Assembly: GCA_000702085.1 (NCBI GenBank)
Contig: JNKP01000004.1
Location: forward strand, 1-64,000
DNA from: Lachnospiraceae bacterium P6A3
GTDB lineage: Bacteria > Bacillota > Clostridia > Lachnospirales > Lachnospiraceae
Length of the DNA stretch: 64,000 nucleotides
Direction: 5' to 3'
A model generated the notes under the pieces. The model was not told where the DNA came from. It saw only the letters and a list, made by a program, of their open reading frames with translations, and made no database searches. Both the position numbers and the translations under genes were made by a program. Of the stretch, positions 51,256 to 60,989 are shown piece by piece; the first letter of the stretch is position 1, and each line of letters begins with the position of its first letter.

Positions 51256-52551
51256 TCAGTCCTCCACTCTTATTACAAGCTCGTGATCTGCAGTTCCCGC
51301 TTCGGATACTATATCCGTGACTTTACTCTTTACGAGTATAATCTGTTCCATCTCACCGGGTGCCATCACTCTCTTGGGTAATCTCATCAACTGTTTTCCG
51401 TCCAGATATACCGCAAGGTTTGTGTCACGGTACTCATTTCCCACTCTGAATCTTACGGTCAGGGTATCGGGCATATTACCTGTTCTTACGGTTGAAGGAA
51501 CGCTGTACCTTACTCCGTTTTCGGTTTTGATATTTATGACGGCGCCTTCTTCATTCTTTTCTCCGCGGATATATGCTGCGGCATTTTTACCCGCAGTGGC
51601 AGCTTCGCCGGAAACATAATCCACGAGGTCATGAACATGAAGAACATTTCCGCAGGCAAATACTCCGGGAACGGATGTCTCAAGACTCTCGTTTACGAAT
51701 GCACCGTTTGTAACGGGATTCATCTTAACTCCGAGTTTGTTTGAAAGTTCGTTTTCGGGAATAAGTCCGCAGGATAACATAAGCGTATCGCATTCGTAGA
51801 AAACTTCAGTGCCGGGAATGGGCTTTCTGTTTTCATCGACTTCCGCTATGGTAACTCCTTCGACTCTTTCCTTGCCTTTAATATCCACAACGGTATGACT
51901 CAGAAGAAGAGGTATATCAAAATCATCCAGGCACTGGACTATGTTTCTCTTAAGTCCGCCCGAGTAAGGCTGAAGTTCTGCAACGCACAAAACCTTTGCG
52001 CCTTCGTATGTCATACGTCTTGCCATGATAAGTCCGATATCACCGGATCCTAATATGACAACCTTTTTACCCGGCATGCGTCCTTCGATATTTACGTAGT
52101 ACTGTGCGGTTCCCGCAGAATAAATTCCGGCGGGTCTGTATCCGGGAATGTTCAGTGCTCCCCTGGGTCTTTCCCTGCATCCCATGGCCAGTATCACGGC
52201 TTTTGCATCTATCGTAAAAATTCCCTCTCCGGGATTCATCGCGGTCACTTTCTTAAGTCCGGTTTCCGGATCAAATGAAATGTCGATGACCATGGTATCA
52301 AGCATGTAGGGAATCTTTTCTTCCTCTGCCTGACGTATAAAACGCGCTGCATATTCGGGTCCTGTCAGTTCTTCTTTGAAAGTGTGAAGACCGAATCCGT
52401 TATGAATGCACTGATTCAGGATACCTCCGAGTCTGGTATCCCTTTCGAGTATAAGTATATCCCTGAGTCCTTCTTTTCTTGCGGACACTGCTGCGGCAAG
52501 TCCTGCAGGTCCGCCGCCTATGATTATCAGATCTGCTTTTCTGTCAGTCAT
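51256..52551 (-). CDS. FAD/NAD(P)-dependent oxidoreductase of the glp operon
   Basis: A 431-residue pyridine nucleotide-disulfide oxidoreductase-like flavoprotein. The FAD motif is LIIGGGPAGLAAAVSARKEG, the second nucleotide motif VVILGSGDIGLIMARRMTYE, and the FAD-binding end SVPGVFACGNVLHVHDLVDY. A C-terminal 85-residue domain follows. There is no redox CxxC pair between the two motifs. It lies between the GlpA-like dehydrogenase (9 bases) and DUF1667 (2 bases) and probably relays electrons from glycerol-3-phosphate oxidation to NAD or another carrier. Confidence 0.88.
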   Translation of the reverse strand: MTDRKADLIIIGGGPAGLAAAVSARKEGLRDILILERDTRLGGILNQCIHNGFGLHTFKEELTGPEYAARFIRQAEEEKIPYMLDTMVIDISFDPETGLKKVTAMNPGEGIFTIDAKAVILAMGCRERPRGALNIPGYRPAGIYSAGTAQYYVNIEGRMPGKKVVILGSGDIGLIMARRMTYEGAKVLCVAELQPYSGGLKRNIVQCLDDFDIPLLLSHTVVDIKGKERVEGVTIAEVDENRKPIPGTEVFYECDTLMLSCGLIPENELSNKLGVKMNPVTNGAFVNESLETSVPGVFACGNVLHVHDLVDYVSGEAATAGKNAAAYIRGEKNEEGAVINIKTENGVRYSVPSTVRTGNMPDTLTVRFRVGNEYRDTNLAVYLDGKQLMRLPKRVMAPGEMEQIILVKSKVTDIVSEAGTADHELVIRVED

Positions 52552-52560
52552 ATTCGCTCC

Positions 52561-54009
52561 TTACAGGTTATCCTTGATCTTACCTTCGATGTAGTAAGCA
52601 CCTTTTCCGCTTTTCCTTATCTGTTCTTCGTCAACGCCCAATGCCTGGGCAAGAAGAGGGATTGTCCTTGCAAGGCAAAAGCCCGTCTGGCATCTGCCCA
52701 TTCCGGCTCTGGTCCTTCTCTTGATACCGTCAACGGTTCTTGCTCCCAGGGTTCTGTTTATCGCATTTTTAATCTCGCCCTCCGTTACAAGCTCACATCT
52801 GCAGATAACATGTGCATAAGAAGGATCGGATGCGATAAGCGCTTCTCTTTCCTCCGGAGTTGCAAGTGCCATGGAAGGGATGCCTTTTCTGACGGAAATG
52901 AATTCTTTTTTCTCCGATGCTTTAAGAATATCTTTTACGATTCCGGCAACATATGCTCCGATTGCAGGTGCCGCAGTAAGTCCGGGAGATTCGATTCCGG
53001 CAGCGTCGATGAATCCGGGAGAATCTTTTACTTCACCTATTACGAAATCCCCGCCATCTTCATGTGCCCTGAGTCCCGCAAAAGAAGTAATGGTAAGTCT
53101 GGGTAGCGCCTTAACGCTCAATGCGCCTTTCTGCGCAAGGAGGTCAAGTCCCTCGGAAGTGGTCGAAGTATCTTCAGGATCTTCGATTCCCTCGGCAGTG
53201 GGACCGACCATAAGATTTCCGTGAACGGTGGGAGTAACCAACACTCCTTTTCCGAGTTTTGAAGGAAGCTGGAACAGAGTTGACTTAACCAGTTCCCCCG
53301 CCGCTTTATCCATCAAAAGGTACTGGCCCTTTCTGGGATTGATATGTATCTTGTCCTCGGAAACCATGTTATGGAATACATCACTGTATACGCCTGCTGC
53401 ATTGATCACGGTTTTCGTCTCGAAACTGCCGCCTGTCGTATCCAGGACGTAATACGCTTCTCCGTTATCTGAAGTTTTCTTCCCGATGGAATTAACCTTG
53501 GTATCGAACCTAAACATGACACCGTTGTCAGCTGCATTTTCCGCAAAAGCTATTGTCATGTTAAAAGGACATACGATTCCGCCCGTAGGTGCATACAGTG
53601 CACATACAGCCGTTTCGGAGACATTCGGTTCAAGCCCTAGAAGCTCTTCTTTTTCAAGTATGCGAAGACCGGGGACGCCGTTTGCCTTACCTCTTTCGAG
53701 AAGCTCTTCGATTCCCTTTCTTCCTTCTTCTTCGAGCGCAAGAACCAAAGACCCGTTTTCCTTAAAAGGAAAATCAAGAGTCTTTGAAAGCTCATGTATC
53801 AGTTTATTTCCTTCAACGTTGAATCTTGCCTTGAGAGTTCCGGGTTTTGCATCATAGCCGGAATGAACAATACCGCTGTTTGCTTTGGAGGTTCCCTCGC
53901 AAACATCGGATTCTTTTTCCAGCACGAGAACATCAAGATCGTATCTTGATAATTCTCTGGCTATGGCACTGCCGATAACACCGGCTCCGATAATCGTGAC
54001 ATCGATCAT
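52561..54009 (-). CDS. GlpA-like glycerol-3-phosphate dehydrogenase with BFD-like [2Fe-2S] domain
   Basis: A 482-residue flavoprotein. The N-terminal DAO domain starts with TIIGAGVIGSAIARELSRYD and contains the substrate region NSGIVHSGYDAKPGTLKARF. The C-terminal 80 residues form a BFD/Fer2_BFD domain with four cysteines (VICRCELVTEGE and GMGRCQTGFC) that bind an Fe-S cluster. This architecture is that of anaerobic GlpA homologues. It is first in the operon and follows an inverted repeat over its promoter. It oxidises glycerol-3-phosphate to dihydroxyacetone phosphate. Confidence 0.9.
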   Translation of the reverse strand: MIDVTIIGAGVIGSAIARELSRYDLDVLVLEKESDVCEGTSKANSGIVHSGYDAKPGTLKARFNVEGNKLIHELSKTLDFPFKENGSLVLALEEEGRKGIEELLERGKANGVPGLRILEKEELLGLEPNVSETAVCALYAPTGGIVCPFNMTIAFAENAADNGVMFRFDTKVNSIGKKTSDNGEAYYVLDTTGGSFETKTVINAAGVYSDVFHNMVSEDKIHINPRKGQYLLMDKAAGELVKSTLFQLPSKLGKGVLVTPTVHGNLMVGPTAEGIEDPEDTSTTSEGLDLLAQKGALSVKALPRLTITSFAGLRAHEDGGDFVIGEVKDSPGFIDAAGIESPGLTAAPAIGAYVAGIVKDILKASEKKEFISVRKGIPSMALATPEEREALIASDPSYAHVICRCELVTEGEIKNAINRTLGARTVDGIKRRTRAGMGRCQTGFCLARTIPLLAQALGVDEEQIRKSGKGAYYIEGKIKDNL

Positions 54010-54051
54010 ATGTACCTCCGATCCGGAAAACAGAAATCCATATAGAAATAT

Positions 54052-54095
54052 CTTGGAAACTAATTATATTGTATCAGTTTCCAAGACATTTTCAA
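54052..54095 (-). promoter_or_regulatory. glp operon promoter with perfect inverted repeat
   Basis: CTTGGAAACT (54052-54061) and AGTTTCCAAG (54076-54085) are perfect 10-bp inverted arms 14 bases apart. On the minus strand a -35 TTGAAA (54090-54095), 16-base spacer and -10 TACAAT (54068-54073) overlap them: one arm lies in the spacer and the -10 box between the arms. It is a likely repressor operator responding to glycerol or glycerol-3-phosphate; no regulator gene is nearby. Confidence 0.65.
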
Positions 54096-54128
54096 GAAGA
54101 CAAAAATTATCAAATAAATCGCGTGTTT

Positions 54129-56540
54129 TTATGAAGATTGACGGTTTGCGGCCCTGATCTCCTTCATCATCCGTACTGCGGATTCGTAATCCTCCGCCGG
54201 AATCTCCCTTCCGGAGAATGCGGCTTCTCTTACGATAATGGCAACCTTCATGATCTTATCCTTAACCTCGGGAGAATCATAGTTTCCACTCAGTTCCTCT
54301 CCCACACTGACGCTGTCGGCATTGGAAGATTTAAGCAGTTTCTTCCTAATAAGATATGAAGTATATGATCTGTATCTTACAAGTACCGCCTCGCTGTACA
54401 TTCCCCTGCCCTTATATGACAGGATCCGGATAAACAGGATAAGCTTTTTGATCAGCGGGATCATGATAAGTATCAGGATTACAACAGCCAGCGAATAACC
54501 TATGGGCCTGATAAGGAACTCAAGGCTCTTTGCTACTTTTGCGAAAGTGCCGGAGCCCTGATCGGCTACTGTCTCTCCTTCTCCTGCACCGTCCGCTTCA
54601 TTTCTCTGAGCCGAACTGAACAGGCCGGACAAAATTCCCATAAGTCCGCCCATATTGATCTCATCTTCTTCACCGAAGGAAGGCGGTGTCATTTCATAGG
54701 GGATCCATCCGTAATTCGGAATATAAATCTCAACCCAGGCATGTGCGGATCCGTCGGTTATCTCCACTTCGACGGTAGTCTTTCCGTCTTCTTCGGATAC
54801 GATGACACCTTCTTCGAGGTCGGATGTCTGAATAACATATCCTTCACAGTATCTGGCAGGTATTCCGACATAGCGCAGAAGAAGCGTGGATGCTGATGCA
54901 AAGTGCATGCAGTATCCTCTGTCCTGGCTTGTAAGGAAATATTCCACCACATCCGCACCAAGTGGGGTTCTTCCGGGCTGCATGGAGTATCTGTAATTCT
55001 CCGCAAAATAACTCTGAAGCTTATAGCAGGTAAGAAGCATTCCTTCACTGCCTCTTTCCGATACGATCATATCCGCTTTCCTTGCGGTTTCATCCAGTAC
55101 CGGGATAAGGTCTTCGGGAATATACAGGTAATTTGTAAATACGTATTCGGAATAATCCGTCATGCTCATATCATCCATGGGATACGAAACCGCAACGGGA
55201 TCCGGAACATAGGTAATAGTGGATACTCCCGCAGTATCACCCTCAACTCCCAGTGTATGATACGGGATATAGAAATAGTCACTGTCAGCATCCACATTTT
55301 CTATCTGCATTACCCTGAGCTCTTCGTCTTCATCGATATGAACAGGCTCACTTCCAACGGGATAATCGGGATTGCTGTCTTCGGTAAATCTGTCTCTCTG
55401 GTATATGTTACCTACAAAAGCCCTCAGGTAGATTGTGTCTGTTGTTTCGGGAACATAAGTAACAATCAGGTCCGTTTCATAATCGGGAGCAACGGATCCT
55501 ATGCCTCCCAGTTTTCCTCTTGCCAGTCCGCCGGTTGCGGCATAGCGGTTAAACAGCGAAGTGATGCCGTTCATAACAAGAGCTTCGACATAATCATCCG
55601 TTTTATTTTTCAACTTATTGGATACATATTTCGTGGAATAGGAATCACCGAATGCAGCCGATGACACCACAAAAAACACAAGAGACAAAATAAGCGATAC
55701 GGCGAAAACCGAAAGCATTCCTTTTGCGGACAGGATGTATGAATCCTCGGAGCCCTTCCTCATTCTCCGCCTTGAGAATGATTCGTATTTTTTGTATCTG
55801 TAAGGCAGTGCATAATACCCCGCTCTCGAAAGCACCAGTACCGATGCATAGCACATGATCAGCATGGTCATGCATATGAAGGGAGGATATCTGTCGATAT
55901 AGAATGCCGTCTGAAGAGGCAGGAATGTTATGACAAAAGTAAGAACGGGATTCATATAACTGGATATGGTTACATTGAGCATTATGCAGTATACCCATCC
56001 AAGGAAAATACACATAATGGGTACACTCAGGCTTCTGTCGGATACGATCTCATCCGAAACCCTTAACGCGGGCAGAGAGAAATAATCAACATACGCTTCG
56101 TTCAGTTCGTTGATGAATGCCTGGAATCCGGAGTTGATGTAAGCATACATCGCCACCGAAAAAACAAAGAAGGAAATAAATATTAGTATGTAACCAGCAT
56201 AGAAAGTAAAGCGGTTATAGTAAATGGCCGCGGAGAATATGGAAAGGAACAAAAGCCACGCAAATACTTTCCCCTGTCCGTATCCCAGTCCGAAGGAGGA
56301 CACCAGTCCCCAGACGGTTCCGTAGGTTGCAAGGAAAATCAAAAGGCCTCTTAAGAGCACGGAAATAAACTTGTGCGGCATGTTCTCCAAAACGGCGTCT
56401 TCCTTACATACGCCTCTGCGCGCAAGTTCTTCATCTCTTTTTTTCAGTTCCCTCCTGCCCATGAAGCCGGGATGAGGATCCGTTCTGAGAGACAAGGTTT
56501 TCTTTTTTGGTTTTAATTTAGAATAATCCTGTCCTGACAT
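54129..56540 (-). CDS. TgpA-like membrane protein with transglutaminase domain
   Basis: An 803-residue membrane protein. Residues 55-295 contain about seven membrane helices, then an external region with the transglutaminase-like fold, then one more helix (about 678-705) and a cytoplasmic tail. Catalytic residues are C544 (RGYCMHFASA), H600 (SAHAWVEIY) and, in the acid position, E616 (WIPYEMTPP) where Asp is more common. Such proteins are encoded with moxR and DUF58 genes and are thought to process or crosslink envelope proteins. It starts inside the DUF58 gene (28-base overlap) with a weak ribosome site. Confidence 0.88.
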   Translation of the reverse strand: MSGQDYSKLKPKKKTLSLRTDPHPGFMGRRELKKRDEELARRGVCKEDAVLENMPHKFISVLLRGLLIFLATYGTVWGLVSSFGLGYGQGKVFAWLLFLSIFSAAIYYNRFTFYAGYILIFISFFVFSVAMYAYINSGFQAFINELNEAYVDYFSLPALRVSDEIVSDRSLSVPIMCIFLGWVYCIMLNVTISSYMNPVLTFVITFLPLQTAFYIDRYPPFICMTMLIMCYASVLVLSRAGYYALPYRYKKYESFSRRRMRKGSEDSYILSAKGMLSVFAVSLILSLVFFVVSSAAFGDSYSTKYVSNKLKNKTDDYVEALVMNGITSLFNRYAATGGLARGKLGGIGSVAPDYETDLIVTYVPETTDTIYLRAFVGNIYQRDRFTEDSNPDYPVGSEPVHIDEDEELRVMQIENVDADSDYFYIPYHTLGVEGDTAGVSTITYVPDPVAVSYPMDDMSMTDYSEYVFTNYLYIPEDLIPVLDETARKADMIVSERGSEGMLLTCYKLQSYFAENYRYSMQPGRTPLGADVVEYFLTSQDRGYCMHFASASTLLLRYVGIPARYCEGYVIQTSDLEEGVIVSEEDGKTTVEVEITDGSAHAWVEIYIPNYGWIPYEMTPPSFGEEDEINMGGLMGILSGLFSSAQRNEADGAGEGETVADQGSGTFAKVAKSLEFLIRPIGYSLAVVILILIMIPLIKKLILFIRILSYKGRGMYSEAVLVRYRSYTSYLIRKKLLKSSNADSVSVGEELSGNYDSPEVKDKIMKVAIIVREAAFSGREIPAEDYESAVRMMKEIRAANRQSS

Positions 56541-57517
56541 ATCCTTATCACGCCATAGCTTGCAGGGTTCTGGTTCATGTATATGGGATAAACTTCCTCT
56601 TCCGACGCCTTCATTCTCATGATCTCATAGACGCTTTCATCGAGAGTCTTGGCATCGCTTACGTTCATGTATGAGAATACTTTGCTGCCCGGATCGTAAA
56701 TTGCGGTTCTGAATCCCATGCCTGAAGAGATCATTTTCTTTCCGAGGGAATAATAATATACGAGTGCGCCTTCTTCGCGGTCTTTTATAATCTCGGGAAG
56801 AAGAAGGTACATCAGATCCACGCTTCTTTCGTATTCTTTTACCATAAGTTCACCGCTTGATGCGGTTGCTTTCCAGTGGATGTCTCTGAGTCTGTCTCCT
56901 GCTCTGTATTCTCTCAGCTGCTTTATATCTCTTGTGAGTTCACCGTTATCCGAGAGTATGTCATCAAAAGGCTCGCCTTCGAATTTCGGAAGGTCTGCAT
57001 CAGGGAGCTGAATCACCTCAGGCATCACGGGAATGGTTATATGGATATTTACCTTGCCGGTAAAAGTATGAAAATGCAGAGGATCGCTTATAAGTATTTC
57101 ATCCGCATCAAAAACAAACATCCCGGGCATGGATGTTTTAAAGCCTAAAGTAATTGTCTCCGATGCAAAGCTTTCTCCCGCCATTGTCATGGAGAATTTT
57201 TCGTTGTCCTGTCTGTAGAAATTGCTGTATGAATACAGAAGCGTACAGCGCAGAAGAGGAACCGGAGAAGTGTTCCTGATATGGAACCTGATCCTGAATT
57301 CATCGCCTGCATTTATTGATTCCGAAGGTGCGGTCGCAGTAACGGATATATGTTTATATCCGTATGCACCGGAAGCAAGTGATATAAAAGGGAGAATAAT
57401 GAGAAAAACCAGAAGCACGGAAGCAAGCGGCTGTCTGTAGAAAACAGTTACCAGTAAAACAGCAGCCACCATCATCACGTATGAAATAATATACAGAGCA
57501 TTTTTAAGATGTTCCAT
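56513..57517 (-). CDS. DUF58 protein
   Basis: A 334-residue protein with two N-terminal membrane helices (about 10-27 and 31-48), a beta-rich region with IRNTSPVPLLRCTLLYSYSN, and the DUF58 signature IKQLREYRAGDRLRDIHWKA near residue 200, after which a vWA-like fold follows. DUF58 proteins work with MoxR ATPases, probably as membrane adaptors for assembly or metal insertion. It starts 2 bases after the moxR stop. No strong ribosome site, which supports coupling to moxR. Confidence 0.88.
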   Translation of the reverse strand: MEHLKNALYIISYVMMVAAVLLVTVFYRQPLASVLLVFLIILPFISLASGAYGYKHISVTATAPSESINAGDEFRIRFHIRNTSPVPLLRCTLLYSYSNFYRQDNEKFSMTMAGESFASETITLGFKTSMPGMFVFDADEILISDPLHFHTFTGKVNIHITIPVMPEVIQLPDADLPKFEGEPFDDILSDNGELTRDIKQLREYRAGDRLRDIHWKATASSGELMVKEYERSVDLMYLLLPEIIKDREEGALVYYYSLGKKMISSGMGFRTAIYDPGSKVFSYMNVSDAKTLDESVYEIMRMKASEEEVYPIYMNQNPASYGVIRICQDRIILN

Positions 57518-57519
57518 AT

Positions 57520-58443
57520 TTAACCGATCTTGGGAACGGGCACTGATTTAATGATATCGGTGAGAATGTCTTCAGCGGAAAGTCCCATGGATCTTCCTCT
57601 GGGAGATACTCTGACTCTGTGTGCGGCAACATACATCCAGGCTGTGTTTATATCCTGGGGAGTAAGATAATCTCTTCCGATCATGTATGCGAGCGCTCTT
57701 GAAACCTTGTAAAGAGCGATACTTCCTCTGGGTGAAAGTCCAAGGGAAAGCCTCTCATCGTTTCTGGTGGTCTCGGACAGAACAACTATGTAATCATAAA
57801 GAGACTGATCCACATGAATATTCTCAATCTGTTTCTGTACCGCAACAATCTCCTCTGCCGAGAAGATGGGATTAACCGTATCGAGTTTTGAATGGGAATC
57901 GTTTATTAGAACCTCGACTTCGCTTCCGTGGTCGGGGTATCCGACTTTCATGCAGGTCATGAATCTGTCGAGCTGTGATTCGGGAAGCTTCTGAGTTCCG
58001 CTGGATCCGAAGGGATTCTCGGTAGCTATTACAAAAAAAGGCTCCGGAAGCTCTCTTGTCTTGCCTTCAACAGTTGCATGTCTTTCTTCCATTACTTCGA
58101 GAAGTGCGGACTGGGTCTTGGGTGATGTTCTGTTTATCTCATCCGCAAGGAAAAGATTTGTATAAATACTTCCCTCACGGAAAATAAATTCACCGGTTTT
58201 CTGATCGTAATATGTAAAGCCGAGAAGGTCTCCGGGAACAACATCGGGTGTGAACTGCACTCTCGCAAAATCAAGTCCCAAAGCCCTGGATAATGCTACC
58301 GCAAGAGTGGTCTTTCCCACGCCGGGAATATCTTCGAGAAGAACATGGCCGCCCGCAAGGAGTGTTGCAAGTGCCATGGTGATAACGCCTCTTTTTCCGC
58401 GAACAACTTTTTCGATCTCTACAATTACGTCATCCGTTTTCAT
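57520..58443 (-). CDS. MoxR-family AAA+ ATPase
   Basis: A 307-residue AAA+ ATPase. Walker A is EDIPGVGKTTLAVALSRALG, Walker B LFLADEINRTSPKTQSALLE, sensor 1 VIATENPFGSSGTQKLPESQ and the C-terminal lid LSPRGSIALYKVSRALA. MoxR proteins act as chaperones for protein complexes of the envelope or metal enzymes, together with DUF58 and vWA proteins. AGGAAA ribosome site; 3 bases after the small 79-residue gene. Confidence 0.95.
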   Translation of the reverse strand: MKTDDVIVEIEKVVRGKRGVITMALATLLAGGHVLLEDIPGVGKTTLAVALSRALGLDFARVQFTPDVVPGDLLGFTYYDQKTGEFIFREGSIYTNLFLADEINRTSPKTQSALLEVMEERHATVEGKTRELPEPFFVIATENPFGSSGTQKLPESQLDRFMTCMKVGYPDHGSEVEVLINDSHSKLDTVNPIFSAEEIVAVQKQIENIHVDQSLYDYIVVLSETTRNDERLSLGLSPRGSIALYKVSRALAYMIGRDYLTPQDINTAWMYVAAHRVRVSPRGRSMGLSAEDILTDIIKSVPVPKIG

Positions 58444-58446
58444 TGA

Positions 58447-58686
58447 TCAGTTTCCTATCTGTCCGTTTTTGATAAGGTTAAAGGTTTCGATATCATCTTT
58501 GGTGAGTTTGATATTGGATACGGATTCCTTGCCTTCGGGCGTAGTCACTTTGACTTCTATGACGGATCCTTCCCTCAGATCACCTTCCGATACCGATCGT
58601 ATAAATGCCAGAGCCTTAGGGTGCTGCTCCTTAAAGAGCTTGATCCTGCCCGCAGCCTGCATCATTGCTATCGGATTCATTGCCAT
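58447..58686 (-). CDS. Small conserved-looking protein of the moxR operon, 79 residues
   Basis: A 79-residue soluble protein I do not recognise. It begins with NPIAMMQAAGRIKLFKEQHP (amphipathic helix), followed by a beta-type segment GSVIEVKVTTPEGKESVSNI and a final helix. GGAGA lies 5 bases before the ATG. It lies 11 bases after the cyclic-nucleotide-binding gene and 3 bases before moxR, so it is surely co-expressed and likely real. Confidence 0.75.
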   Translation of the reverse strand: MAMNPIAMMQAAGRIKLFKEQHPKALAFIRSVSEGDLREGSVIEVKVTTPEGKESVSNIKLTKDDIETFNLIKNGQIGN

Positions 58687-58697
58687 GGTTATCTCCG

Positions 58698-60989
58698 CTA
58701 TCTGCTTACTTTTCCGTTTACATAGTCGATCTCTGCCTTAAGCGAATCGGGTACTTTCAGGCCGGAAGCAATCACTTTCTTCTCAAGCGTCTCAAGGCGG
58801 TGGAGTCTCTGTGCCTTCTTGATATCGCTTCTTTCTATGATCTCAGTGTAGATCGGGTTGATTTTATTCTTGGCGGCAAGAGGTGCATCAAAAGGACAAT
58901 ATGTATAAAGTATCTGTCTTGCCACTTTGTTGAGTCTGGGTGAACCGTTTCCTTCGTAGAGAACCCAGAGAGTGTAGTCTCTTATGAACATTTCCTTGAA
59001 ACTGTTCTTGGCTCTTTGAAGTGAAGTTCTGATCTTCTCTTTGATCTCGGGAGAAAGATCTCTGTTCTTGCGATAGAACTGAACGTAATCGAAATAATCG
59101 CTGGTAAGTGAATGGTCGCTTACATCGTTCCATCTTGCGCCCTGAATTCTCTTGCAAAGCTCCCATCTGAAATCTCCGGTAAGTCTGATGACGGTACCTA
59201 AGAGATCCTCCGCATGGAATATTGAAATCGCCATTCTCGCCGGCGAATTTCTGACTTTGCCTTCTATCTCCTGCCACATTACCGCTCTGGTTCCCATGTT
59301 GGGCATGAGGATGAAATCGGGGAGATACTCCACATGTATGGATTCCTTTCCCATGATCTCATGGTTCTCTTTATCGAGAGTCTCACGGTAATATGCCGTA
59401 TAATCTATCTTTCTGACCTGATCGATGGCTGCGGATACTTTATCAAGATCCACCAGACAATTCTCCGGATCTTTTACGCAGGTCTTATCCATAAATACGG
59501 GACAGAATGTGGTGATCCTTCCGTAGGTAACCTTGTTGGCGTTTCTGAAGAAATTGTCCAGTTCGAATTCTGCCTTTGCAACGCCGTCGGAAAGTCTCTT
59601 CTTTTCCTCCGCCGCATCGATCTTGTTCTGTACTTTTAATTTGTGGACAGTATCGGTGTAATCGGAATCGAACTCATCGCGGCTGGGATCTTTTTTGCCT
59701 TCGTAGATGGCCTTCAGCCAGTCATAGAATGTGTATAATCCGGCAAAAGAATGATCTGCGATGGAGGATGCCAGCTTTGCCAGATAAGCGGTGTATTTTT
59801 TGCCTGCAAGATTTTCATCCGCATAACCGAAGTACAGTAACATGCGGACGGGAAGAGGCGGAGTCTTTTCAAGAGACTTGAAAAATGCCGCTTTATAAAC
59901 ATGATAATATTCCTGTGCTATCTGTCTTCTCAGGGTTGATACATCATCATCGATTGATTCGGGATCGTCGACATTCCTCAGATCTATCACGTGAGTCTTA
60001 AAGTCAGTGATCTTATCCGAGTCGTCTTCAAGAAAGTCAATGATCGTATCGAGTGAATTTTCCAGTTCTTCCATGGGAACGGAATGTTCTTCGGTATCTT
60101 CCTCTTCGGCATCACCTGCGTCTTCGGGAATATTGTCTGCCTTTTCGGCAAAATCATCGATACGTTTTCTATAGATATCCTCGTCCAGACCAACCTCATC
60201 ATAGAAGGATTCTTCTATGCGGGTAATGATCTTTCTGAGTTCAAACATCTGGGGACTGCCTTCTTTAAGCCGGAAGAAAAGCTGTGTCAGAGAAGCATAC
60301 AGATCCTTTCCGTCAGGCTTGAAATAAAGGTTTCCGAGTTCCTGTCTGAAAGAATAATAATTGTCCAGAAGCGAATATGCTTTTCTGGAATCCAGGCTGC
60401 CCTTTCTGAGCATGCCCATGGTTACGGACAGATCCGAGATTACATTCTTTCCCGTTTCGGACTGGTAAAGCTTCATAAGGCCCGCATAGTAATCTGCAAG
60501 CCATGCATCCGAAGATTCATCCATCATGTCCGTATCAAGTTCGGATGCTTCGCTCAGATCCTGAGCCTTGATTCTGAACTTTCTGCACATCTCGTTATAC
60601 AGATCGATGTCTTTTAAAAGCTTCTGGTAGAGGTCTCCCGTATGAATCTCGGAAATCTGACACTGTCCCAAAAGACCTGTAATCTGCTTAAAAAGAGAAC
60701 AAAGAGATACCCTCGCAAAATCATTGTGTTGTGAAAAGAGCATCTCTAAGTTTTCGAGATTCGTATAAGGGTAGGGGATGACAACCGAATCGGAAACGGC
60801 TTTATATCCCAGGAAATGAACTTCATTAACAACCTCGGTGATACCGATGACGTCACCTCTTTCGAGCATCATCGCACCGCCGGGATAAACAGCGCATACA
60901 CGTCCCGAGATCACGAGACCCAGGGACGTCATTGCGCTGCCCGCTTCGACGATTGTCTGTCCTCTTGTGTAGCTTTTGTTATCAGCCAT
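58698..60989 (-). CDS. Large protein with N-terminal cyclic nucleotide-binding-like domain
   Basis: A 763-residue protein with no membrane helix. Residues 1-105 look like a cNMP-binding domain (TRGQTIVEAGSAMTSLGLVI, AVYPGGAMMLERGDVIGITE). The usual Arg-containing phosphate-binding cassette is not obvious, so it may bind another ligand or none. Residues about 125-760 are mostly helical, with a very acidic region near 290-345 (DAGDAEEEDTEEHS), and match no family I recognise; isolated cysteines occur at ITTFCPVFMDKTCVKDPENC. It overlaps thrS by 8 bases and precedes the moxR cluster, so it may be a sensor or scaffold for that system. Confidence 0.7.
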   Translation of the reverse strand: MADNKSYTRGQTIVEAGSAMTSLGLVISGRVCAVYPGGAMMLERGDVIGITEVVNEVHFLGYKAVSDSVVIPYPYTNLENLEMLFSQHNDFARVSLCSLFKQITGLLGQCQISEIHTGDLYQKLLKDIDLYNEMCRKFRIKAQDLSEASELDTDMMDESSDAWLADYYAGLMKLYQSETGKNVISDLSVTMGMLRKGSLDSRKAYSLLDNYYSFRQELGNLYFKPDGKDLYASLTQLFFRLKEGSPQMFELRKIITRIEESFYDEVGLDEDIYRKRIDDFAEKADNIPEDAGDAEEEDTEEHSVPMEELENSLDTIIDFLEDDSDKITDFKTHVIDLRNVDDPESIDDDVSTLRRQIAQEYYHVYKAAFFKSLEKTPPLPVRMLLYFGYADENLAGKKYTAYLAKLASSIADHSFAGLYTFYDWLKAIYEGKKDPSRDEFDSDYTDTVHKLKVQNKIDAAEEKKRLSDGVAKAEFELDNFFRNANKVTYGRITTFCPVFMDKTCVKDPENCLVDLDKVSAAIDQVRKIDYTAYYRETLDKENHEIMGKESIHVEYLPDFILMPNMGTRAVMWQEIEGKVRNSPARMAISIFHAEDLLGTVIRLTGDFRWELCKRIQGARWNDVSDHSLTSDYFDYVQFYRKNRDLSPEIKEKIRTSLQRAKNSFKEMFIRDYTLWVLYEGNGSPRLNKVARQILYTYCPFDAPLAAKNKINPIYTEIIERSDIKKAQRLHRLETLEKKVIASGLKVPDSLKAEIDYVNGKVSR

